A stretch of DNA of 7,144 bases from an uncultured delta proteobacterium (GTDB lineage Bacteria; Myxococcota_A; Bradymonadia; REDH01). Made by a program: the position numbers and the translations under genes. Under the pieces are notes generated by a model. It was given only the letters and a program-made list of their open reading frames with translations. It was not told the DNA's origin and searched no databases. Location of the stretch: contig CAIWGR010000436.1 of NCBI GenBank assembly GCA_903912275.1, positions 1-7,144 on the forward strand, given 5' to 3'. Positions 1-6,026 of this stretch are shown here, one piece after another (within the stretch, counting starts at the first letter, position 1; each line of letters opens with the position of its first letter).

Positions 1-1565
1 CGGGCCTCCATGTTGTCGATGTTCAGGTTGTCGAGGAGCGCCGAGATGGCGGCCTCGTTGGCGCCAAGCCGGATGGCGAGTTGCCAGATGCCGGCAGCGC
101 GGATGTTGGAGGTGGCGGTCGACATGAAGGAGTCCTTCTTGGCCTCCTCGATACCCGACAGAACGGAGGCGAAGGCCGGATCCTGCAGCGTCGCGGCCGG
201 GTCCTTGAAGGCTGCCGTGTAGCAGGCCACGTCGTCCTGGCACTTGTCGGCGAGCACGAAGTAGACCTCGTCGGGCGCGAAGCTGCCCTTGAACTTGGTC
301 TGCGCCGCGAGCACCTTGGCAAAGTCGGCCCGCTCGCCCGGCCGCGCGGTGCGGCCGAGGTAGTGTAGCGCGTTGGTGCGCAGCAGACCGGCCGTGTTGT
401 CGCCGCCGCGGCCGACGGTGCCAGCTGTGGCGCGGTCCCAGAGGAGCTTGCGGTCCGATGCGTCGCCGATCACGGCGAGGCCCTCATGCACCGACTGCCG
501 GAGGCCAACCTCAGCGCCGTCAGAGAGCGAGAACCACTCCGAGAAGTTGGCGAGAAGGCTGCCAGCGCCCGCGTTCTCGAGCTTGCGAAGCGTCGCGAGG
601 TTCTCGGGACCACCGGCCGCGCCGAGCGCCTTGGCTGCCTGGTCGAACATCTGGCCGCTGTTGGCGTAGAAGTTCTGCTGGTCTGCCACTGCCATGGCGG
701 CGAGTTCGGCCGTCGGCAGCGGGTGGGGCGTCGAGACGAACTGGGTGATGGCCTTGATCGCCGCGGGGTTCTGGCTGTGCGCGAGCACGGCAGCAGCGCG
801 GAGCTGGCCGGTGACGGCGGGGTAGCTAATTGCCTTGAGGTGGTCGTTGACCTTGGCGTTCTTGCCCTCGAAGAGCTCAACCAACTTGGGGATGCCGGCA
901 TCCTTCATCTTGAGGATCGCGAGCTCGCAGTCGGGCATCGGATCCTTGAAGGGGGCGGGCACGAAATTCACCAGGCCGAAGACCAGTGCATCGAGGATGA
1001 CATCGGTGGGGGCCGAGGCCTCAGCCAGCGCCTTGCAGCCGAGACGAACCGAGCCCGCGCCACCAATCTTCGAAGCGGGGCGCATGAGCACTGCGGAAAG
1101 TGCATCGGCAGCGGCGTCGATGGGCAGCTTGGAGAGTGCCTCGAAGAAGGCCGGATAGGCTTCGTCGGTCGTCACCTCGCCGAGCCGCTTCGCGATCGCG
1201 GCAGCGCTGCCCTTATCGCCAATGTTACCGAGGCCGCGGGCTGCGAGGCCGGCAAGCATGTCGTCAGACTGGGTAAGTGCAGCGCCGAACGCCTCCTTTG
1301 CCGCAGGGTCACCGATGCTGGCGAGCGCCTCAATCGCACGCTGCGGCTTCTTGCCGGCGTTGTAGGCCTCGATCAGGGCAGGCACGAGCACCTTCTGCTG
1401 CTCCGGCTTGAGGCGGGTGAGCTCCGAAAAGGCGCGCTCGTCACCCTCCTTCACACGAACAGCAATGTATTCGGGGCTGGTCCAGTCCTGTGCGGGGCCG
1501 CAGGCCTCGGAAAGGGCCATCACCGAGAGAAGGCCGAGGGTCGAAATCCAACGAGAGAGTCGCAT
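1..1565 (-). CDS. Putative HEAT-repeat lipoprotein, 3'-truncated by the window edge
   Basis: The reading frame is open for 521 codons from the ATG at 1563-1565 and leaves the window without a stop. A GGAG motif (1571-1574 on the complement) lies 5 nt before the start, which supports this start. The N-terminus (MRLSRWISTLGLLSV...) is a short basic and hydrophobic signal peptide ending in LSEAC, so Cys22 may be lipidated. The lipobox is weak, with Ser at -3. The mature part is built of helical repeats resembling HEAT units, with recurring L/I-G-D/A-x-x-A patterns near residues 75-97, 104-128, 305-329, 357-380, 396-419 and 487-514. Apart from Cys22 there are four cysteines (177, 213, 442, 448), and C442-x5-C448 could form a disulfide. 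I infer an envelope-anchored protein-interaction scaffold; the sequence gives no enzymatic motif and no recognisable family name. It is divergent from the PpiC lipoprotein gene and may share its regulation. Confidence 0.8.
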   Translation of the reverse strand, partial: MRLSRWISTLGLLSVMALSEACGPAQDWTSPEYIAVRVKEGDERAFSELTRLKPEQQKVLVPALIEAYNAGKKPQRAIEALASIGDPAAKEAFGAALTQSDDMLAGLAARGLGNIGDKGSAAAIAKRLGEVTTDEAYPAFFEALSKLPIDAAADALSAVLMRPASKIGGAGSVRLGCKALAEASAPTDVILDALVFGLVNFVPAPFKDPMPDCELAILKMKDAGIPKLVELFEGKNAKVNDHLKAISYPAVTGQLRAAAVLAHSQNPAAIKAITQFVSTPHPLPTAELAAMAVADQQNFYANSGQMFDQAAKALGAAGGPENLATLRKLENAGAGSLLANFSEWFSLSDGAEVGLRQSVHEGLAVIGDASDRKLLWDRATAGTVGRGGDNTAGLLRTNALHYLGRTARPGERADFAKVLAAQTKFKGSFAPDEVYFVLADKCQDDVACYTAAFKDPAATLQDPAFASVLSGIEEAKKDSFMSTATSNIRAAGIWQLAIRLGANEAAISALLDNLNIDNMEA

Positions 1566-1600
1566 GGGGTCTCCGTACATAGTAACGCCAGCTTCACAGA

Positions 1601-1613
1601 CCAGCGTCGCTGG
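1601..1613. repeat. Perfect 13-bp palindrome CCAGCG-T-CGCTGG, possible operator
   Basis: Two 6-bp arms (1601-1606 and 1608-1613) are exact reverse complements around a single central base. The element abuts the predicted -10 box on the minus strand and covers the likely transcription start, which is where a repressor would bind. It could also form a small hairpin at the 5' end of the transcript, although a 1-nt loop would force the inner pairs open. The regulatory role is inference. Confidence 0.4.
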
Positions 1614-1642
1614 CTATACGGCGGGCTCCCGCGCGCTGTCAA
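1613..1642 (-). promoter_or_regulatory. Predicted sigma70-type promoter of the HEAT-repeat lipoprotein gene
   Basis: Read on the minus strand, a perfect -35 TTGACA (1637-1642) is followed after 18 bp by TATAGC (1613-1618), which matches four of six -10 consensus bases. The predicted start of transcription is near 1606, giving a leader of about 40 nt before the ATG at 1565. The perfect -35 box stands out in this GC-rich DNA. Confidence 0.6.
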
Positions 1643-1720
1643 CGCGGGCGGGCATGCCGGCCTGCGCGCTTCCCGCTTGCGCGTCTCCCTCGCTCGGAAT
1701 AGAAGCAGGAGCGTTCGCGT

Positions 1721-1749
1721 TTGGCTCGCCTCACAGAGGCCGCTACTTT
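1721..1749 (+). promoter_or_regulatory. Candidate promoter of the PpiC lipoprotein gene
   Basis: TTGGCT (1721-1726) and TACTTT (1744-1749) are separated by exactly 17 bp. The predicted start of transcription would be near 1756, directly in front of the GGAG at 1757-1760, so the untranslated leader would be only about 14 nt. Each box is an imperfect match, so this is tentative. Confidence 0.35.
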
Positions 1750-1769
1750 CAAGCTTGGAGAGTTGAAAC

Positions 1770-3017
1770 ATGGGTTGGAATCATTTTGGAAAGGGTGCGT
1801 TGATCGCGACGCTCGTCGTCTCGACGGCAGGTCTTGAGATGGCAGCGTGCGGCAAGAAGACGACCGAAGCAACCGCAGAAGGTTCGGGCTCCGGCGCCGC
1901 TGCCGCGGCCGGCTCGGGTGCTGCTGCGACCGCCGCGGCCTGTGCCACCATCGACGGCAAGGTTGTCTTCACCCGCGCGCAGCTCGACGCCGAAATGGCA
2001 GAGATTCTCGAGCGCTACGCCAAGATGCCCGAGCAGCGCGCGACCAGCGAGCGTTGGCGCAACCAGCGCCGTCGGCGCATCGTGCAGAAGGCAGTGCAGG
2101 ACGCACTGGTCGCTCAGCATGTCGGCACCCAAAAGGTTGAGGTCACCGACGCCGAAGTCGAGGCCGCCATCAAGAAGGAGCTCGGCATCGTCTTCGAGAA
2201 CGAGCAGCAGTTCGGCCACTTCCTCACCAGCCACAAGCAGACCAAAGAGGAGTACTACGCTGAGAAGCGGCAGGAGCTGCTCGTAGACAAGGTCCTTGCC
2301 CTTCGCGGCACCCTTGAGCCCGACGACAAGGAGCTCGGCGAGTTCTACGAGCAGAACAAGGAGCGCTGGAACGAGGGCGAGCGCGTGCTTGCCAGCCGCA
2401 TCACCATCCGTCTGAAGAACAGCGCCGACCCGGCCTCCGACAAGGAGGGCCTCGACCGCATCAACCAGATCCGCACCCGCGTTACCACGGGCAAGGAAGA
2501 CTTCGCCAAGGTTGCGCAGGAGGTCAGTGAGATGGCCGACAAGTCGCGCGGCGGAGACCTGGGCTGGGTGGTCAAGGGCCGCCGGCAGCAGTTCGTCAAC
2601 GATGGCGTAGAGGCCGCCATCTTCAAGGCCGGCAAGAACACGGTCACAGCGCCCATCAAGACGCAGCTTGGCTACGAAATCTTCCAGGTGCGCGACCACC
2701 GCGAGGCCGGCGTCCGCAGCATGGATGAGGTTCGGGACATCATTTACGAGCCCCTGCGTCGCCGCCGTCGGGACCGCCTCCGCATGGAGCTCGTGAATGA
2801 GCTCCAGCAGAAGGCCAAGGTGGAGTACACCGAGGTCGCGTGGGGTCTTGAGACCGAGCCCGCCGTCGAGCCCGCTGGCTCGGGCGCCGCAGCCCCCAAG
2901 CCCATGGGCCTCCCCCCGGGTGTGAAGCTGCAGGCCAACCCGCAGGCAGCACTGCCCGGCGTGAAGGTCGTCGCGCCCGCCGCCCCCGCGGCCCCCGCAG
3001 CACCGAAGGCCCCCTAA
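1770..3017 (+). CDS. Putative periplasmic PpiC (parvulin-type) domain lipoprotein, SurA/PrsA-like
   Basis: The protein has 415 residues. The ATG is preceded by GGAG at 1757-1760 with 9 nt spacing. The signal peptide ends in MAAC-G, so Cys27 is the probable lipidated residue and the protein is probably membrane-anchored. A Gly/Ser/Ala-rich spacer follows (about 37-58). Residues 60-200 form a charged helical N-terminal region like the chaperone module of SurA or PrsA. Residues 204-310 are a PpiC parvulin domain, with DFAKVAQEVS at 244-253, the hallmark GGDLGW at 261-266 and LGYEIFQV at 300-307. The tail (367-415) is rich in Ala and Pro, with repeated AAP. Family members assist folding of exported proteins. 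Here the histidines usually found in ASHI and GYHI are Arg210 and Glu303, so prolyl isomerase activity is doubtful and a chaperone role is more likely. The gene stands alone on its strand and ends at a strong terminator. Confidence 0.88.
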   Translation: MGWNHFGKGALIATLVVSTAGLEMAACGKKTTEATAEGSGSGAAAAAGSGAAATAAACATIDGKVVFTRAQLDAEMAEILERYAKMPEQRATSERWRNQRRRRIVQKAVQDALVAQHVGTQKVEVTDAEVEAAIKKELGIVFENEQQFGHFLTSHKQTKEEYYAEKRQELLVDKVLALRGTLEPDDKELGEFYEQNKERWNEGERVLASRITIRLKNSADPASDKEGLDRINQIRTRVTTGKEDFAKVAQEVSEMADKSRGGDLGWVVKGRRQQFVNDGVEAAIFKAGKNTVTAPIKTQLGYEIFQVRDHREAGVRSMDEVRDIIYEPLRRRRRDRLRMELVNELQQKAKVEYTEVAWGLETEPAVEPAGSGAAAPKPMGLPPGVKLQANPQAALPGVKVVAPAAPAAPAAPKAP

Positions 3018-3043
3018 CCGGGAGTTCGGCCAGACCGACTGAC

Positions 3044-3078
3044 GAGGCCCGCGGTTCGCTGCGGGCCTCTTCGTTTTT
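3044..3078 (+). terminator. Rho-independent terminator of the PpiC lipoprotein gene
   Basis: A perfect 9-bp GC-rich stem (GAGGCCCGC at 3044-3052 with GCGGGCCTC at 3061-3069) encloses an 8-nt loop and is followed by TCG and five T residues (3074-3078). It begins 26 nt after the stop codon. Confidence 0.85.
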
Positions 3079-3092
3079 GGTATCTCGTCGCC

Positions 3093-3134
3093 AAAAAGCG
3101 GAAGCGCCGCGCCCCCTCTCGGGTGGTGCGGCGC
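3093..3134 (-). terminator. Rho-independent terminator of pnp
   Basis: On the minus strand GCGCCGC/GCGGCGC (3104-3110 with 3128-3134) forms a 7-bp stem. It can extend inward through further G-C pairs with one bulge to a 4-nt loop at 3117-3120. A run of five T (complement of 3093-3097) follows 6 nt after the stem. The hairpin begins 19 nt after the pnp stop codon. Confidence 0.75.
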
Positions 3135-3153
3135 AACAGTCCTCCGAGGAGGA

Positions 3154-5271
3154 TTAGTTGTCGAGGGTCTTGGTGACGGCCACGGTCGGCGTCTTGCCAA
3201 GGGCCTCCTTGCGCGACAGGCGAATCTTGCCGTTGCGCTCCACGCCCATGCACTTGACGACGATCTCATCGCCCTCCTGGCAGATGTCCTCGGTGCGCTC
3301 GACCCGCTGGTCCGAGAGCTCCGAGATGTGGCAGAGGCCGTCGACGCCCGGGAGGATGGTCACGAAGGCGCCGAACTCGGCGACCTTTGCAACCGTGCCG
3401 AGGTAGATCTCACCGACCACAGCCTCAGCCGTGAGCGCCTTGATGATCTCGATGGCCTCAGCCGTCGCCTTCTCGGAGGTGGAGGCAATCTTCACCGTGC
3501 CGTTGTCCTGCACCTCGATGGTGACGCCCGCCTTCTCCTGGATGGCACGGATGGTCTTGCCACCCGAACCGATGACGTCGCGGATGCGGTCGACCGCAAT
3601 CTTGATGGTCGTGATGCGCGGCGCGTAGGGCGACAGCTCTTCGTTGGGCGAGGAGAGGACGGCGTTCATCTTGCCGAGGATGTGGAGACGACCCTCGCGG
3701 GCCTGCAGCATGGCCTCGCTCATGACACTACGGCTGATGCCGTTGATCTTGATGTCCATCTGGAGGCCGGTGATGCCACGCTCGGTGCCGGCCACCTTGA
3801 AGTCCATGTCGCCGAGGTGGTCCTCATCGCCGAGGATGTCGGAGAGGATGACGTAGTCGTCGCCCTCTTTGATGAGACCCATCGCGATGCCTGCGACGGC
3901 CGCCTTGATGGGCACGCCGGCATGCATGAGGGCGAGCGAGCCGCCACAGACGGAGGCCATCGAGGAGGAGCCGTTCGACTCGAGAACCTCGGAGACGACG
4001 CGGACGGTGTAGGGGAACTTCTCGTGCGAGGGCACGACCTTCTCGACCGAGCGGCGGGCGAGGAAGCCGTGGCCCACTTCGCGACGGCCGGGCGAACCCA
4101 TGCGCTTGACCTCACCCACGGAGAAGGGGGGGAAGTTGTAGTGGAGCATGAAGTGCTCGTCGCGCTTGCCATGCAGGTCTTCGTTGAGCTTGGCGTCGCG
4201 ATCGGTTCCGAGCGTGACGGTGACCAGGGTCTGGGTCTCGCCGCGGGTGAAGAGCGCCGAGCCGTGGGGGCGGGGAAGGACGCCGACCTCGACCGTGATG
4301 GGACGGACGTCGCGGGGGCCGCGGCCGTCGATGCGCTTGCGCTGCTTGATGACGACGTCGCGCAGCGTGTTGCTCTCGAGCTCCTCGAAGCAGGCTCCGA
4401 CCTCGCGCTCGCGGCCCGGGTGGGTCTCGGCGAACTTCACGCTGAGCTCGGCGCGGATGTCGTGGATGGCGGCGTAGCGGCTGAGCTTCTCCGAGATGGC
4501 CATGGCCTTGGACAGCTTGGTACCGATAAACTTCGCGACGGCCTTGAGGAGGGCTGCGTCAAGTTTGGGCGAGACGAAGCTCATCTTCTCCTTGCCGGCC
4601 TCTTTGGCGAGCTTGATCTGGAGCTTGATGAGGGGCTGAACGGCCTCGAAGCCGAAGTTCAGCGCGTCGAGCATGTCGTCTTCGCTCGCCTCGTCGGCCT
4701 CGCCCTCGACCATGACGATGGCGTCCTTGGTGCAGGCGATGACGACGTCGATGTCGCAGAGGGGGCGCTGCGACCAGGTGGGGTTGGCAACGAACTTGCC
4801 CTCGATGCGGCCGACGCGGACGGCGGCGATGGGGCCCGAGAAGGGGGCGTTGCTGAGCATCAGCGCGGCAGAGGCGCCGGTGATGGAGAGGACATCGGCG
4901 TCGTTCTCACTGTCGTGGGAGATGACCTGCGCGATGACCTGGACTTCGCCCTTGAAACCCTCGGGGAAGAGGGGGCGGAGCGGGCGGTCGGAGAGGCGGC
5001 AGGTGAGGATTTCAGCCTCGGAGAGCTGACCCTCACGACGCTTGAAACCACCGGGGATGCGACCGCTGGCGTAGAACTTCTCGATGTACTCCACGCTGAG
5101 CGGGAAGAAGCCGGCGGTCTCCTTGTGGGGACCGACGCATGCGGTGACGAGAATGGAGGTGTCGCCCGTGCTGACGATGACGGAGCCGCCGGCCTGTTTG
5201 GCCATGCGACCCGTCTCGATCGTGACGGTATGAGCTCCGAGAGGGGCAGACTTACGAATCATTGCACACAT
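3154..5271 (-). CDS. pnp: Polyribonucleotide nucleotidyltransferase (PNPase)
   Basis: PNPase is the phosphorolytic 3'-to-5' exoribonuclease of RNA turnover, acting as a cytoplasmic homotrimer and often in a degradosome. The product has 705 residues, close to the 711 of E. coli. The domains are in canonical order: first RNase PH domain (about 5-145, with FFPLSVEY at 56-63 and RPLRPLFPEGF near 96-106), an all-helical linker (about 240-305), second RNase PH domain (about 310-535, with RIDGRG at 313-318 and ESNGSSSMASVCGGS near 431-445), KH domain (GSGG at 568-571) and S1 domain (about 619-690). GDEDHLGDMDF at 481-491 carries Asp482 and Asp488, equivalent to the catalytic Asp486 and Asp492 of E. 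coli. The C-terminal tail after S1 is short. I chose the start MCAMIRKS because AAGGAG lies 5 nt upstream; the frame stays open to an ATG at 5331, but that adds 20 residues with no family counterpart. The gene lies downstream of rpsO. Confidence 0.97.
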   Translation of the reverse strand: MCAMIRKSAPLGAHTVTIETGRMAKQAGGSVIVSTGDTSILVTACVGPHKETAGFFPLSVEYIEKFYASGRIPGGFKRREGQLSEAEILTCRLSDRPLRPLFPEGFKGEVQVIAQVISHDSENDADVLSITGASAALMLSNAPFSGPIAAVRVGRIEGKFVANPTWSQRPLCDIDVVIACTKDAIVMVEGEADEASEDDMLDALNFGFEAVQPLIKLQIKLAKEAGKEKMSFVSPKLDAALLKAVAKFIGTKLSKAMAISEKLSRYAAIHDIRAELSVKFAETHPGREREVGACFEELESNTLRDVVIKQRKRIDGRGPRDVRPITVEVGVLPRPHGSALFTRGETQTLVTVTLGTDRDAKLNEDLHGKRDEHFMLHYNFPPFSVGEVKRMGSPGRREVGHGFLARRSVEKVVPSHEKFPYTVRVVSEVLESNGSSSMASVCGGSLALMHAGVPIKAAVAGIAMGLIKEGDDYVILSDILGDEDHLGDMDFKVAGTERGITGLQMDIKINGISRSVMSEAMLQAREGRLHILGKMNAVLSSPNEELSPYAPRITTIKIAVDRIRDVIGSGGKTIRAIQEKAGVTIEVQDNGTVKIASTSEKATAEAIEIIKALTAEAVVGEIYLGTVAKVAEFGAFVTILPGVDGLCHISELSDQRVERTEDICQEGDEIVVKCMGVERNGKIRLSRKEALGKTPTVAVTKTLDN

Positions 5272-5282
5272 GAAGGCTCCTT
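5272..5282 (-). promoter_or_regulatory. Shine-Dalgarno sequence that sets the pnp start
   Basis: On the minus strand AAGGAG (complement of 5277-5282) is followed by 5 nt and then the ATG at 5269-5271. This favours the MCAMIRKS start over the upstream ATG at 5331 and over a second ATG three codons further in, at 5260-5262. Confidence 0.75.
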
Positions 5283-5485
5283 GGGTTGAGCGTTCACCCG
5301 GGCCGCCTTCAGGGGCCACACATGGTTGCATGTGCGTTGCTCGCGAAGCATGAACTGCAGGACAGGAACCGCGGCCCCTGCACTCCAGATCAGGCTACCC
5401 GGCGGCTACGCCAAGATCCCGTGGGGTGAAGCTGGATTGAGAAAGAACGGTTGCGGGGCTCTTCTGCTCCAGCAGATCGCGGGAG
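5272..5485 (-). promoter_or_regulatory. pnp 5' leader region with inverted repeats
   Basis: About 214 bp separate the rpsO terminator from the pnp start and contain no convincing gene. Two inverted repeats are visible: TGCAGG/CCTGCA (5356-5361 with 5377-5382, 15-nt loop) and CACATG-gttg-CATGTG (5319-5334). In E. coli, PNPase represses its own synthesis after RNase III cuts a stem-loop in the pnp leader; these stems may play a similar role, but that is inference. I see no convincing -35/-10 pair here, so pnp may depend on readthrough from rpsO or on a promoter I cannot recognise. Confidence 0.4.
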
Positions 5486-5487
5486 TC

Positions 5488-5527
5488 AAAAGAAGAGAAG
5501 CCCTCCCGCGCGGGGCGGGAGGGCTTC
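5488..5527 (-). terminator. Strong rho-independent terminator between rpsO and pnp
   Basis: On the minus strand a perfect 13-bp stem (5497-5509 with 5515-5527, CCCTCCCGC/GCGGGAGGG at its core) encloses a 5-nt loop and is followed by the U-rich TTCTTTT. It lies 8 nt after the rpsO stop codon. It is positioned like the E. coli rpsO terminator that separates rpsO from pnp transcription and allows partial readthrough. Confidence 0.88.
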
Positions 5528-5535
5528 GTTCGTGG

Positions 5536-5817
5536 CTACTTACGCAGCCCGAGCTCTAGAATCAGCTGGCGATAGCGATTGATGTCGCAACGCTTGAGGT
5601 AGTCGAGGAGGCGGCGCCGCTGGCCGACCAGCATGAGCAGACCACGACGGCTGTGGTGGTCATGCTTGTGCACCTTGAAGTGCTCGGTGAGGTACTCGAT
5701 GCGATTCGTAAGGATGGCAATCTGAACCTCGCTCGAACCGGTGTCGGTATCGGTGAGGTTAAACTTTGCCTGAATGCGCGCGATAATTTCGGCCTTGCCG
5801 GCCTTGTCCAATGCCAT
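5536..5817 (-). CDS. rpsO: 30S ribosomal protein S15
   Basis: S15 is a primary 16S rRNA-binding protein that binds the central domain and nucleates assembly of the 30S platform. The product has 93 residues, compared with 89 in E. coli. Diagnostic motifs are DTGSSEVQ (25-32), the HKHDHHSRRGLL segment (50-61) that contacts rRNA, and RRRLLDYLKR (67-76), ending in LGLRK. The start MALDKAGK was chosen because AAGGAG (complement of 5824-5829) lies 6 nt upstream. The frame extends upstream to an ATG at 5853, but those 12 extra residues have no counterpart in the family and span the ribosome-binding site. The gene heads the rpsO-pnp unit; its stop codon is TAG. Confidence 0.97.
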   Translation of the reverse strand: MALDKAGKAEIIARIQAKFNLTDTDTGSSEVQIAILTNRIEYLTEHFKVHKHDHHSRRGLLMLVGQRRRLLDYLKRCDINRYRQLILELGLRK

Positions 5818-5829
5818 GGGGGACTCCTT
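5818..5829 (-). promoter_or_regulatory. Shine-Dalgarno sequence that sets the rpsO start
   Basis: AAGGAG on the minus strand (complement of 5824-5829) is 6 nt before the ATG at 5815-5817, which rules in favour of MALDKAGK rather than the upstream in-frame ATG at 5851-5853. Confidence 0.8.
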
Positions 5830-5884
5830 GAGAAACAACCCTGACCCGCCCATGGTGAGTCGAGGGTCCAGTGAAACGGGCGCT

Positions 5885-5913
5885 CAGGTAGCCGCACACC
5901 GGCCGCGGGTCAA
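5885..5913 (-). promoter_or_regulatory. Predicted sigma70-type promoter of rpsO
   Basis: On the minus strand TTGACC (5908-5913) and TACCTG (5885-5890) are separated by exactly 17 bp. The predicted start of transcription is near 5878, giving a leader of about 60 nt before rpsO. The -35 box matches five of six consensus bases; the -10 box is weaker, which is common in GC-rich genomes. Confidence 0.55.
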
Positions 5914-6026
5914 GGGAACTCGGCCCCTGACGATGGTCGGCGGCCTCCGAACAGCGACACAAAGAGGGAGGTGGACGCAAAGGCCGGCCGTCGCCAAGAT
6001 GCGGGCTCTCTCAAGAGGAGGCAGCG

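Noticed and set aside
486..1766. Open frame of 426 codons on the plus strand opposite the HEAT-repeat lipoprotein gene
   Set aside because: It shares codon boundaries with the minus-strand gene, where stop codons are rare because of GC-rich codon use. The minus-strand reading has a signal peptide, ribosome-binding site, promoter and repeats; this one has none.
2998..3017. Ala/Pro-coding repeat at the end of the PpiC gene as a DNA-level tandem repeat
   Set aside because: The repetition is short and imperfect at the nucleotide level. It is explained by a low-complexity C-terminal tail.
1749..3269. Open frame of 506 codons on the minus strand opposite the PpiC lipoprotein gene
   Set aside because: It is antisense to a gene with clear domains and extends across both terminators into the 3' end of pnp. 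It is a by-product of high GC content.
3328..5289. Open frame of 653 codons on the plus strand opposite pnp
   Set aside because: It lies fully antisense to an unmistakable PNPase gene. Its translation is rich in Asp, Gly, Val and Leu as expected from the complement of GC-rich codons, and it has no recognisable domain.
5461..5489. TTGACT at the rpsO terminator tail as a -35 box for pnp
   Set aside because: The hexamer 17 bp downstream is CAGAAG, a poor -10 match, and the -35 would overlap the terminator U-tract.
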